The translations under genes and the position numbers were made by a program. Below the pieces are notes generated by a model that worked only from the letters and a program-made list of their open reading frames with translations, had not been told where the DNA came from and did no database searches. A stretch of 64,000 bases of DNA from Aotearoamyces nothofagi. Its lineage: Eukaryota; Ascomycota; Leotiomycetes; Leotiales; Tympanidaceae. This document shows, piece by piece, positions 46,258-57,852 of this stretch (its first letter is position 1; each line of letters begins with the position of its first letter). The stretch spans positions 63,219-127,218 of the forward strand of contig JADDTR010000036.1 in NCBI GenBank assembly GCA_015345905.1. The letters run 5' to 3'.

Positions 46258-47441
46258 AGGGTGGTGTTTTGGAGGGGGGGGGGGTTATGACTTGATGATG
46301 GCGATGGATCATAGAAGACAAAGATGAATCGCTTTTAGTAGGAATCGATTGGCTGTACAGCAGTGTTGAGCAGTTGAAGCAACGTCTTTTGAAAATGCAC
46401 GATATATAATATGAGCATGGTCATCATGACGCTGGGTGAATAATAGGGGGGAGAGCAGAGTAGGAACAGTTTCAGCGGGTGGCAATGCCAGCTGCCTAAC
46501 TTTTGTCGCTGCCGCTGAGTTTCAGGGGACATGGAGCAATACTTAGGTTGTCCAGGGAGTCCCGGTAAGCCTGGACAGGCCCTGTCAAGTACCGGCAAGC
46601 CTTAGACGACCGCTGCAAGCATCACTGACAGATGGACGGCGCATGCGACGCCGTGGCTTGCCTCCTTTTTCCTCAATCAACGCCTCAGCACGTTGCTCGA
46701 AGCCACTCATTACTCACCACCCGCCACCTACAGCGCCGATAAGGGCGACGACAACTCTCCGGCCCTGTTCCTGCACGGCTTGCGTCATCTATGAGCACGA
46801 ACCTCGCACAAAATTGCCCAGAACAACGCCAAGAACAAACGGCTATGCACAGCGGAAAGCTGCAGCGGGAGCTTGCAGCGCTGTTGATGCAGGTTTTCAT
46901 GCTGTGTCCGACATTCTTGGTATGGTCTTTGTATTCCCTCAAGAAAGATACTGCAGGATAGACGGGGGGATAGAGGTAGGTGACCTGCAGGTATCACTAC
47001 TTCTCTTGGCTGGGATCATTGTATTGTTGTAATGGTTCTTTGTGCGGCAAGATTCCAGTTCAACGGAGACTGTCCCTGTTCTCAACTTTATTGCGCCTGG
47101 ATGTAGGTAGATGTAGGTGCTCTTACTCTTTCCTTTTGTCACTCTATATTATTCAAACTTCATGGCGTGCAGCCTTTGGGGAGGCTATACGCGTAGATGC
47201 AGTGCCCCGTCTGTCGTCACGCCAGTAAATGAAGTATCACCGTCGTGGAACAACAAACATATTAGCAACAATGTCATTCTCCGCTTTTGGGCATTCATTC
47301 TCGAAGCCAGGCAAACCGCGGCCTAATCAAGATCTAAAAACCCCACTCCGAGCAAACACCATATACCCCTTGTCTGCTTCTTCACTCATACGACTTGAAC
47401 TCTTGCATTATAGAATTCGCATCGAATCTGCAGATTCCGGC
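46258..47441. other. Intergenic
   Basis: About 1.2 kb. A G-run lies at about 46274-46285. An open frame at 46643-47032 has no family features and is not called. The GH16 reading frame is open upstream to 47229, but that part lacks a signal peptide and is taken as leader. Confidence 0.4.
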
Positions 47442-48751
47442 ATGGCCGGCCAAGCGTTGATATTCTTCGGGATATCACTGCTGTGCGCCGTCGGTGCCGC
47501 CCAGAAAGATAATGGTAATGAATGTGACTGCTTCAGAACAAATGGCTCCTCTGAAGCATATTTCAGTTATCATCGATTCTACGACTATCGGCATGTTTCT
47601 TCGAAACTCACAACAGACCCAGAAGTCATAACTGATGCATCTGATACGGCCAATGCGAGCGCCTCGAGCAAATACTTCTCCGATTCATCATGGACATCAG
47701 ATTGGCAGACGCAGACATGGGATACCAGTGATACTCTCAATACATCTGATTCCGATGCATCTATACTCATGATCTACTCCCAGAACAACGTATACATTGG
47801 TATATTCCTCTTAGTCCCTCGAACCTGGTGTTCCAATTAATTCTCCCAGAATCCAGCACCGACACGTCCTCAAGCTACGATACCTATCTCACCCTACGCA
47901 CAGCACGCACCCCCGATTTCCAATCCTCGGCCGAAATCGACTCGGTAGCAAAAGACTTCCAATACATCTCCGCCCGCTTCCTCGCCCGCACAACCGGTGG
48001 CCACGGCGCCTGTGCGGGGATCTTCACATGGCGCTGCTCTGGCCTCTGTCCCTCGTCCTCGTCGCCCAACATCGAAGAAGCCGACATTGAGATCCTGACA
48101 AACAATCCACACAACCGCATCCAGCTCACGAACCAGCCATCCGAGTCTCCCTCCGGCGATGCCGTACCGCAAGCCACCGAGAACGCAACCCTCTCGGCCG
48201 GAAGCGACTGGAGTGACTGGAACGAGTACCGCTATGACTGGCTCCCAGGCATGAGTACGTGGTATGTAAACGGGGAGCAAGTAGGAAACATCAGCTTCCA
48301 AGCCCCGAAAAACCCCGCAGGGCTGATCCTGAACATGTGGAGTAACGGCGGCAGCTGGACGGGCAACATGAGTCTGGGCGACGCGGCATATTTGCAGATC
48401 CAGTGGATAGAAATCGCCTATAACACGTCGGGCCCGGTGGCGGGGTCAAAGATGGCGCGTGGTGAAGCGGAGCGGGAAGCTGAGAGGTCTGTGGTGCAGG
48501 TGAGTGATGGCTTTGGGCCTTTTGGGAATTTCCCTCGCTCCTCGATTAGAGAGGCGAGCCGTCCGCTCGAATCTCGTCGAGATAGCTGTCATGTTGTGTG
48601 TAGCATCGATACCAACACGACAATATCAGGAACACCAGTTGTGGTCAGCGGGGCGGCAGATGGAAGGGGGTTGTATTATGTACGATGTCTGATGTTGGTA
48701 TTCCCCCTTGTTCTTATTATGGCCGCGGTAGATGTTGGTCGGAATAGATAG
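47442..48751 (+). CDS. GH16 family secreted glycosidase/transglycosidase
   Basis: Two exons (47442-47799, 47850-48751) give 419 residues. A signal peptide (MAGQALIFFGISLLCAVGAAQ) leads to a Ser/Thr/Asp-rich segment and then a concanavalin-like beta-jelly-roll. The GH16 active site appears as NIEEADIEIL, the E-x-D-x-E pattern, with the nucleophile and acid/base Glu. Downstream are YDWLPGMSTWYVNGE and LILNMWSNGGSWTGN, family landmarks. The C-terminus is Cys-bearing (SCHVVCSID) and ends in a hydrophobic segment (CLMLVFPLVLIMAAV), consistent with a GPI anchor. Likely substrates are beta-1,3/1,4-glucans of fungal or plant walls. An in-frame 54-base stretch at 48500-48553 starting GTGAGT and ending AG could be an optional intron; either reading leaves the frame intact. 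Confidence 0.88.
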
Positions 48752-49220
48752 ATGGAATGAACATGCCATGCTAGTAATATTGCTCTCTTAGTGACAGTTG
48801 TGATATATCGTCTCGCTGGTTGTTGAACTCTATTCTGTTACTGCTTGTGGATATAGTTCATTCTGTCTTCTGCCTGAAACTAGTATCACGCATGTCAGAC
48901 TCCCCTTTTATCTACAGTGGATCTGAGTGTCTGCAATTTATTCGGTACCGCAACATCTCGTAATTGGGAATCTCATATTCAAGACAAGAACATTATCACA
49001 CTCCTATACTAATAATTATCTGGTATGCAACCATCTAACAAAGTCCTCGACGCTCGCCCCCAGGACACCAGCCCAAGAGTATCAGAACAGTAAACCCCCT
49101 CCCCCTTTCCCAACCCCAACTAAACTCCGACTACTAGCTCAATACGTCCCGATCTCCAAGCCTCCATCCCTCCCCCCTTCCGACCCCTCTCAAACACCAC
49201 TCCTCCAATCCGATACATCC
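48752..49220. other. Intergenic between convergent genes
   Basis: A 470-base spacer between the 3' ends of the GH16 and PLAC8 genes. Nothing else is recognised. Confidence 0.4.
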
Positions 49221-49914
49221 TCACCGGTTCTGCGTACCCGCCGTGCCCGGTGCAATCTTGACATCGGTCGTCATGTCGGGCTGTATCATGTAGCCTAGGG
49301 GCGGCACGCCATTGTCTTCAATGAAATTCAGCTCCTTTTCCATCTGGATGAGCTCGCAGCAGGTGCAGCAGTAGGTCGTCAGGCAGCCTCCTAGGGAGCC
49401 GTTGTCGACGATTCCTAGCGAGGCGGTTGTGAGTAGGGGGTTGGTTTCTCGGTCTAGGGTCGCTTTGGGGGTGATTGGTAGATAGATAGGTGGGCAAATA
49501 GGTAAATCAGTAAGCCAAAAAGCGTACCATATCTCGTCTCGACAATCTTCCGATCGCCGTACTGCAAGGCCCAGTTAAAGCCACAACACCGCGCCAGCGA
49601 CCAATTCCAGCAGAACTTGTTGCAGCACGCGTAGTCGTCGAGCGACCCGTACTTGATCCGGTGGTGGTTGCGGCCGAACACGATGCAGCCGCACCAGAAT
49701 GACTCGCAGCCTTGCGGATGTTAGCGGTTGGGTTGGTTTGCCCGGGGAGAAGGGGGAGGGGAGGAGGGTAGAAGGAGGGCAGAAGGTGGTAGAGAGAGGG
49801 GAGGAGGGGGCAGAGGGGGGGAAAAGGGGAAGGGGGTAGCTCACAGAGTCCGACGGGCGAGAAACAGCCCCACAGACTGGTTTGCCATTCGCGCGCCACG
49901 GCGGGTTGGGGCAT
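49221..49914 (-). CDS. PLAC8-family Cys-rich membrane protein
   Basis: Three exons (49914-49845, 49710-49528, 49453-49221) give 161 residues. The PLAC8 (PF04749) signature is complete: EWQTSLWGCFSPVGLCCESF, then WCGCIVFGRNHHRI, DYACCNKFCWNW, CCGFNWALQ, and GGCLTTYCCTCCELIQMEKE near the C-terminus. Fungal and plant PLAC8 proteins are small, Cys-rich membrane proteins tied to cell size, metal (cadmium) resistance and calcium flux; the role here is by family only. Start at 49914 matches the usual short N-terminus before the W..GL/F..CF block. The first intron is a strong pyrimidine tract on the coding strand. It is convergent with the GH16 gene. Confidence 0.92.
49730..49842. repeat. Purine-rich (G/A) tract in PLAC8 intron 1
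   Basis: On the plus strand about 110 bases are almost all G and A with many GGG and GGGG runs; on the gene's strand this is C/T. It lies wholly inside intron 1 and could form G-quadruplex or triplex DNA. Confidence 0.75.
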
Positions 49915-50943
49915 TGAGTATTTATAAAATCGAAGAAGATGAAGATGAAGATAGAAGGAGGCCGAGAAAACAACAAGAGCCCAAAATCCCTCGTTCCTAT
50001 ATCACATATATATATATATATATATATCCTAAAAAAAGCACCTATCTTAGACCCAAACCAGACACAGCCAAGAACAGACCAGGGCTCTTTATAACAAGTC
50101 CCACGCCCCCAACCCGCGCGCCCACCCAAGACATCACGTCGCGAACAGAAAGCCGCGTCCTGCTCGCGCGGCGAGAACGAGCCTGCGCGCCCTCTCGTGC
50201 TGGAAATGTGGGAGCGGGACGGAAGGGGAGGGGAGGGTTGGAGAGGAATGCTGGGCTGGGTTGGCGGCGGTGCGATGCGGCGCACGTGTGGCGGCGGCTT
50301 GGCGCGGGGACGGGGATGGGAACGGCGGGGATGGGGGATGTGGCTTGGGGGTTGGAGTTGGGGTGTGGTGGTGGGGATGGATAGGGTTGTGGTGGACATT
50401 CCTGGCGGGCGGGTTTGGGTTCGTTCGTTCGTTCCGAGGTTTGGCAGCTGTGTAGATATATAGATGTCTATCTATGCATAACTATACCAGTGTAACTATA
50501 CCAGTGTTGTTTACTCGCAATATAAGCTTTCCAGCCGCATATCTGCAGCCCCGCGCTTCACTTATCATATCGCGGCGAAAACACCTCGAGTCCTGAAATA
50601 CTGCGCGGGCAGGGAGTTGCCGACGCGGTTCACGCAGGCGGAGATGGGTTTCTTTGGCCGGCATTCGTATAGTATGGCTGGGACGGATGGGGATCCGGGG
50701 AGGGTGGAGAATGGGAGACATCATGATGAGTAGAGGCCTGCTTGAGTCTGCAGAATATGATATTTTTGGAGGTCGATAAGATTATACACTACGAGTAAAC
50801 TATACAAAGGCCAGCAGAATGATATTCTCAGCATCTCTAAGTGTTTGAAATCCTGCTACGGAAATCTTTTGCTTGACTTTTGTATTAAATAAATAAATAA
50901 ATAACTAATTACGACTTATCTACTCTCCAATCCTCGTCTCTAT
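49915..50943. other. Intergenic, divergent side of PLAC8
   Basis: About 1 kb upstream of PLAC8, with a TA dinucleotide run at about 50008-50027 and a GC-rich low-complexity part (50200-50450). Long frames here arise from base composition and are not called. Confidence 0.45.
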
Positions 50944-51596
50944 CTAAAGTCTCAGAACAGCAAGAGCCGCAACCAGCACAACTCCAATGTAAACCCTCAT
51001 ATCAACACCAGCCTTCGCGCCCGCATTTGTCGCTGTCGCCGCAGAAGCACTGGTCGTCGTAGTCCCTGTCTCCTTGGTAGTGGTAGTGTCTGTAGCTGTC
51101 GCGGTAGCAGCAGCAGTCCCAGCAGCTTCCGTCGTGGTGGCCGCAGCAGCATTTACCAGCGACGTATCTGAACCGGCGGCAGCCGTGGCGAAGGCGGCGC
51201 ATATGTTTTCGGAGGAATACGCTGTATAGTCTGCATCGGAAGTGAAGGCTGTAAGAGCGAGAATTAGTAAAGACTTGGTAAAGATACTCTGGTGTATGTT
51301 TATAGGCATGTTCGGCAGTACCTGAGAAATCCAAACACGACGGCGCGTTCTTAGAATAGCAAGACGCAACACTTTCTCCAAAGCTCGAGATGCTATCACA
51401 GCAAGCGCTGTCGAGGTCGGCTGTAGATGTTGCACATGCCGGGACGGCAGTGATGCTGCATTTCTCGTTCAGAGACAGGTACGAGGACTGGGGTGGTGTT
51501 AGTTGGGTATCAGACGCGCGATATGGATGGGAGGTTTTTTACGATCGGACAGCCGTAGATGTCGTCAGATAGGACTGTTGTAGCTGCGCTTGACAT
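50944..51596 (-). CDS. Cys-bearing Thr/Ala-rich surface protein with hydrophobic C-terminus
   Basis: Three exons (51596-51543, 51487-51322, 51248-50944) give 174 residues. The middle exon encodes six Cys in a compact pattern (KCSITAVPAC, DSACCDSI, SVASCYSKNAPSC), and another Cys follows in ENICAAF. A Thr/Ala-rich, probably O-glycosylated stretch of about 60 residues follows, then a hydrophobic end (MRVYIGVVLVAALAVLRL) typical of GPI-anchored proteins. The puzzling point is the start: the first exon (MSSAATTVLSDDIYGCPI) is not a signal peptide, so the true N-terminus may lie elsewhere. The donor GTAAAA is also weak. Not CFEM by Cys spacing. Family unknown. Confidence 0.6.
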
Positions 51597-52698
51597 TGTG
51601 ACGGATATTGATTGATGGATGTTAGTAGTTTCAGGCTCTTCTCTACGATGGGGATCGGGGGGAGGGGAGGAGGAGGGGATTTTCTTATAGACCTCGCGCT
51701 GCGTGCTTCCACTGCCACGTTCTCAGAATAAACAGGCTAGAAACTCAGCTGGGTCGTTTTGGATTGAGGCTGGGTTTAGGCTTGGCTGTCAGTCTGAGTA
51801 AGTTGCTGGCGATATGCTGAAAACAGTTACCATGAAGCCGAGACTTGGGGATGGCTTATTGCTTGCGATGCGGTGGCTTAAGAGCCGAGTCGACGCAGTT
51901 CTAGGAACCAGCAGTAGAGGAAATCGGGCTGGAGATTCTGCTACCAGCTGGATTTTTGGGCGAGATGTAATGAAGCAAGGGAAAGCTCCACCACGGTATG
52001 AGAAACGGCAGGTTAATGTATCCCGTCAAGGGACAGAGCGAGAGCGCAGTATGAATTATCATCTTGCTCGATATCTCGCAGGCTCTGGAATTATTTCAGC
52101 TGCCAAGTCGGACTCCGAAACGCCACGAGTCATGTCCCGAACGCCTGGATCCAGTGGTCTAGGAGGAGCAGAACAACTTTAATTGTAGCCAGAATAGATG
52201 GGAGTTTACTAACCGTTTGGGACTGTACTATGAGCTGGGTGAAGGGGCGTCGATTTGACTTTCGAGGCTGGTCGTGCCAAGTCGTATAGGAACAGCGGGT
52301 AACTGGATCAGCTATATATCTCCCCCTTTGTAGGGAAGAGTATACACGTGACGGGGCGTAAGGCCGTGTAAGAAATTTAGCAGCTATCCATGCAATGCGC
52401 CTAGACGGATTCTTTATAACTGTTGTCTTATAATTATTATAGAATAGGTGTCTGTAAGAGACCATAGGTAGCCATAGGTATCCTCCCAGAATTATCTCAG
52501 GGTTAGGGTTATATGTACCGTACGCTGCTCACCTGGGTACTCCCAGATTCCCTTTACCTAGACCTTCCCAGACGGAGATTTTCTCATGGGAGGTTCATAA
52601 AGAAAAGCTCGAGTATTCTAGGATTACCAGACGGGAATTAATTCTGCCAGCTATGTCTTTACAGGCGGCTCGAAGTGCTTGGAACCCCCCAGACTCGG

Positions 52699-52705
52699 TT
52701 TAGCC
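52699..52705 (-). promoter_or_regulatory. Possible XlnR/Xyr1 binding site
   Basis: TTTAGCC on the plus strand reads GGCTAAA on the minus strand, the consensus of the XlnR/Xyr1 xylanase activator. It lies about 465 bases upstream of the GH11 start. A 7-base match can occur by chance. Confidence 0.35.
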
Positions 52706-53087
52706 GCCTGGAGTAGCATTAACCGCCGGCGCCTATAAAATCTGGGGTAGAAGAAAGGACACAATCCATGCATTCTCTCTTCCACCTCCCGTTCGGAATT
52801 CACTTTATTATCAGCCCAGGGCTTCCATCTCCTGATCTTCCCCTACGCCGCCAAAGACCGTTCGGGCTTCCGCGGTAGACTTCCCTCGCGGGTCGTCGGG
52901 CCACAAAACGTGTTTGGGATAGATGGAGCGCGGCAGTTGGACGGTCGTATTGCGGTGTATATATTACTCTACTGCCCCTGTTTTATGAACCGACTCGGGG
53001 AATTACAGGGGCTCGGGGCTCGTGCAAAACAGCCTAAATGGTAACTGTGAATTAATCTCAAACCCTCGCATTTACAGCCAGAGATGA

Positions 53088-53095
53088 TATATAAG
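53088..53095 (+). promoter_or_regulatory. TATA box of the GH11 xylanase gene
   Basis: TATATAAG lies 75 bases upstream of the GH11 ATG, a usual distance for a strongly induced fungal secreted-enzyme gene. Confidence 0.55.
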
Positions 53096-53154
53096 ACAGA
53101 TGCTCTCCGCTCGTTGCGAAGAGCATCAACAGTCGTCAACAAACAACTTGTTAG

Positions 53155-53946
<792 letters not shown>

Positions 53947-54511
53947 TCTTAGGAGCTGGTTGGTCTGTCTTACGTCTACGAGTTTCGCACTAGCTACAGG
54001 CACGCCTACGAGCGGTCAGGGCTTCCATCTTCGAGGCTGCTCATTCACTAGATCTGATAGGATCGGTCTGAGATCTGTGCAGAGGCAATGTTATTTACCT
54101 TCTTCTGTACAGTCTATTTAGTCACATGCTTGTATATATTCTGGCCTTTCGATGAATATCGGTGTATAAATTAAATTCTACTCCCAAGATTCCATTGCTA
54201 AATCCAACGTGGGTATCAATTCTGATATATGGAAACATGGTTGGCAACCAAGGTGTAATTCTTGTTGTGACCTGAACAAGTCTCGGGTCCTCTTCCTAGT
54301 ACAGAGACGTACAGTAAGAGTCCTGCAGGTAGCAGGTTCGACCTCCTATTACAAGGCACACCTACATTTCTATATTCCGGCCTCTCTCCCCATCAAGGCG
54401 CTTCTAATTCGTTTATGAGTGGGAAATTGAGTATTGGCAGTTCGATGTTATCTGATTCTCAACCATCAAGCCAGGATAGACGCGCAGTCAATAAACTGCA
54501 GAGGAAAATAT
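53947..54511. other. Intergenic between convergent genes
   Basis: A 565-base spacer between the 3' ends of the xylanase and caleosin genes. No feature is recognised. Confidence 0.4.
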
Positions 54512-55378
54512 TCATATAAAGCCCACCTCGCTATCTTTAGAACCGATGCCACCCAGACTCCATAAGAACCGCGGCCAATCCCTCCAATCCTTCCATCCGT
54601 ACCCCTGCGCCCAGCCTCTGCCCTCTGCCCTCTCCTCTCTGATCCTCGCAAACATCGTGCCGTCATAGCACGCCTTCAGATCCTCTTTCGACACCCTGCC
54701 ATCTCGCTGCAGCAGCAGCCACACGGTCGACCATTCCATGAAGCTAAACGCCCAGCCGGCCGGATCAGCCGCGACTCTGTGCCTGGCCAGCAGGCGCGCA
54801 AGGTCGGCGACGCCCAGGCTCCCCGTGCCGGCGGCGTCGAAGCGCTGGAACAGGTCGTCGAACATGGGCGGCCTGAAGGCGCCGTCCGCGTCGAGGACGC
54901 CGCTGTCGGAGCCGTGCTTGGCCTTGTGGATGCTGTCGACGTAGATGCGGAAGAGCGGGTCGGGCACGTAGCTGCGCCCGAGGCGGGTCGGGTAGGAGAA
55001 GAAGAGCGGGATCAGGAGCGAGAGGAGCGAGAAGGGGATGGAGAACCCGAGGTCGCGGAAGCCGCTGTAGACGTCGCGCGGCCAGATGATGGAGTCGCGG
55101 TCGCGGTCCCAGAACTGCACGTGCTGCTGCAGGGCGCTGGAGGTGTTGGGCTTGACGTCGCTGGTCGACATCTCCGGGTAGGCGGCGCTGCTCGCGCTGG
55201 TGGTGCTCAGCGTGTCCCAGTCGTATTTGTGTATGGGGACGGGGACAGGGACGGCAATGGACGTTACGGACGAGTATAGTTTCCCGTCCATGGAGCTGGC
55301 CACGCCGTCTGCTTCGCCCTGGTAGATGTCGGACATGGCTGGGTCGTCTGGTGCCCACGGGCGTCTATAAGTGCCCAT
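54512..55378 (-). CDS. Caleosin-family peroxygenase
   Basis: An intronless gene of 288 residues. Caleosin (PF05042) features: LQQHVQFWDRDRDSIIWP with the conserved His and a calcium EF-hand loop (DRDRDSIIWPRD), YSGFRDLGFSI, a hydrophobic hairpin with proline-knot-like LSLLIPLFFSYPTRLG that enters lipid droplets, FRIYVDSIHKAKHGSDSG with the second conserved His, and MFDDLFQRFD. Fungal and plant caleosins are heme peroxygenases that oxidise unsaturated fatty acids on lipid droplets and ER. The first about 90 residues are variable and unstructured. A second in-frame Met (residue 15) could also be the start. GC content of the coding part is high. Confidence 0.92.
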   Translation of the reverse strand: MGTYRRPWAPDDPAMSDIYQGEADGVASSMDGKLYSSVTSIAVPVPVPIHKYDWDTLSTTSASSAAYPEMSTSDVKPNTSSALQQHVQFWDRDRDSIIWPRDVYSGFRDLGFSIPFSLLSLLIPLFFSYPTRLGRSYVPDPLFRIYVDSIHKAKHGSDSGVLDADGAFRPPMFDDLFQRFDAAGTGSLGVADLARLLARHRVAADPAGWAFSFMEWSTVWLLLQRDGRVSKEDLKACYDGTMFARIREERAEGRGWAQGYGWKDWRDWPRFLWSLGGIGSKDSEVGFI

Positions 55379-56229
55379 CGAGTCTATCTGGCTCGCGGGC
55401 GAAGAGCTTTGAAAAGCAGAGGAGGACTCGACCCTTCTTTATCCCGGGCTGGAGATGTGTTTGTTTGTCTGATATCGAATGTCACGTCACTGCCCATCCT
55501 GGCCAGGGCCTGTCTGCTCTTGCCAGCCGTGTCGCATGTTCACGTGTCAATGTCAGCGCTGCTGGCCGGCGGTGCGATAACGTATCAGGGGACTCGACGT
55601 TGCAGGGAGTAGATGGGAATCCGTATCGTATAATCAATGTATCAATCATATAATAGAAATATATCATACAAGACAAATATATCATATAATCAAACATATC
55701 ATATAATACAAATCTCGAGTCTCGGAGAAGGCCGAATGAGAAAGGGCCCCGCATCCACCGCCACGACCCCTATCATGTGATCTCCCAGTGATGTCGCACT
55801 CTGTGCTATCCAGCGCCCCTTTAATCCCACCCACTCCCCTCCTCGAGTCCGCGGTGGCAGACAGTGTTATCCAGCTCCGGCCCTGTCCAAAGGTGCCAGC
55901 GCGCACATCTGCACCCTCGAGGATAGCGTTGCGCGGATACGATGACGTCCTGTACAAGGACATACTGTGTGTACTGTATGTAGTACGCGCATACCTGGCG
56001 CTGGCAATGTCTATTTGCTACAGTATTAGCGGCCATCCCGAGTCCTGGGCAGCGCTGCGGCAGGTACCTGCATGCCAGCAGTGTCAGGGATCGCTGGCAG
56101 CCGAAAGGGTTCTTTGTACAGGTACAAGAACAAGACATCGCAGCAAAAGTACCGCACACGCCGACATCTACAAGACACCACTGCTATCGCTGCTATCACG
56201 CCCACGGCCTTCCGGAATAAGCTTCAATC
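55379..56229. other. Divergent intergenic region
   Basis: 850 bases between the divergent caleosin and methyltransferase genes. It contains an AT-rich imperfect repeat (ATATCATATAAT with variants) at about 55643-55712. No gene is supported. Confidence 0.45.
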
Positions 56230-57484
56230 ATGGCCCAACAAGCCACTTCCAGCGACATCCATGGCGACTTGGTAAGAGACGCATCGGGCGTACCAGCTCC
56301 AAGCAATGCCTCTCAGAGCACATCTTCCGCGGCCCAGAGCGACGTGTTGACGAACTCGGCGCCAAACGGCCATGGGATTAGCAGCGAGTACGAGACGATT
56401 CCTCCCCCCGAGCCATTCACCTCGTTCGCCGCCCTGAAGGAGCGCATCCGACACCACTACGAGCTTGCCTCGGACCACTACTACTCTCTCTGGTAAGTCG
56501 CGCCCGCCTTCCACGCCGCTCGGCCGCTTGCTGAGAAGCAGGGGCGAGCACATCCACCACGGGTATTTCCTCTCTCCCACAGACACCAAGGAGAAAGCTC
56601 AGGTCCAGCTGGTAGAACTTCTGCTGCAGCGGTCGGCTCTGCCAGTCGGCAGTACGGTTCTCGATGTCGGCTGTGGCATTGGCGGGACGAGCCGCTACCT
56701 GGCTAAAGAGCACGGCTGTAAGGTCACTGGCCTCACTATCAGCGGTAAGCAGGTCGAGATTGCGCGGAGCTTGACCCTGGAAGCCGTTGAAGCCCAGGGG
56801 ATAGTTGTCGACGAGCAAGCGGCCTCGCAGGCCGGTGGCCAGCCTCTGCGACTGGGCGCCGGCAGCGTGCGGTTTATCGAGCTGGATGCGGAGCAGATGG
56901 GAGCGTACTTCAGCACAGAAGGGAGCAAGGCGACGTTCGACTGCGTGTGGATCTCGGAGGCCATGAGCCATCTGCCAGACAAGGAGCTCTTCTTCCGGAA
57001 TGCCGCACTGCTGCTGAACCCCGGTGGCAAGCTGGTCGTCGCAGATTGGTTCAAGAACGACGGGCTGACCGACGAGCAGATAAAGGCCGATATCAGCCCC
57101 ATTGAAGGTAGGACCCTGCCATGCCACACTGGCCCAGCCACTAATCGTGCAAGATGGGATGCTGCTCCCTCCTCTGCGCAGCCAAGCAGACTATGTCTCG
57201 TTTGCGAAGCAGGCTGGCCTGACGGTGTTCGCGGAGCCGCTCGACATCAGCAAGCAGGTCTCCAAGACGTGGTAAGTAGTCACCCCTGAGACGAGCTCGG
57301 CACTGGCGCTCACCTCGTCGCCCTCAGGGAGATCTCCTGGTCGCTCATCCAGTCGCCAGCGCTATGGGCGCTCGCCATTTCCCAGGGCCGAGACGGCCTG
57401 GCCTTCTTCCAAGCCTTCCGCGCCATGAGGAGAGGCTTTGCGAACGGCACCTTTCGCTATGCGGTGATGGGGTTTCAGAAGTGA
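56230..57484 (+). CDS. SAM-dependent methyltransferase (tocopherol/sterol MT-like)
   Basis: Four exons (56230-56492, 56542-57107, 57154-57271, 57328-57484) give 367 residues. Class I motifs are clear: LKERIRHHYELASDHYYSLWGEHIHHGYF, as in gamma-tocopherol and related methyltransferases, then the SAM motif VLDVGCGIGGTSRYLA, GLTISGKQVEIA, VWISEAMSHLPDKELFF and LNPGGKLVVADWF. The C-terminal part (ISKQVSKTWEISWSL) fits the same group. The first about 65 residues are Ser/Ala-rich and variable. Relatives methylate tocopherols, sterols, small phenolics or alkaloids; the substrate here is unknown. No membrane segment is present. Introns are 46-56 bases and all preserve frame. Confidence 0.9.
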
Positions 57485-57852
57485 CGGGGCGTCAGTCCCG
57501 CGGATAGGCACGACGCGCATCTATTAATGGGCGGATAGGCTGGCGTTGTTCAGAAAGCTGCATTCATAGATTCTAGTGTGGGAGCTTGGGAGATGCGGGA
57601 TTAGATGCACGAGTCCTAATATAATACATCTTATGTTTGCCAGTGGCATGGAATGATCTATGTTTGCCAGTGGAATGGAGATAGACGACCCCTCCTCAGA
57701 CGCTTCGCGAGCACTCTCAACGTCCTCCCCCTCTCCAGCTTCCCCTTCAAAGCCTCCCCTTCCCATGGAAGATACGGGATGAGATGCACGAGTTCTAATT
57801 TAATACATCTATGTGTGCCAGTGGCATGGAATGGAGATAAGACGACCAGCGC
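57485..57852. repeat. Intergenic with duplicated block
   Basis: Between the convergent methyltransferase and SOD genes a block beginning GATGCACGAGT, continuing through AATACATCT and GCCAGTGGCATGGAATGG to GACGACC, occurs at about 57605-57690 and again at about 57786-57846 in the same orientation. The first copy carries an extra internal repeat of TTTGCCAGTGG. Confidence 0.7.

Noticed and set aside
46643-47032. 129-codon open frame
   Set aside because: No homology recognised and hydrophobic end only; probably promoter of the GH16 gene.
49575-50399. 274-codon open frame over the PLAC8 5' region
   Set aside because: It runs through the PLAC8 intron and promoter in a wrong frame and is Pro/Ser-rich due to base composition.
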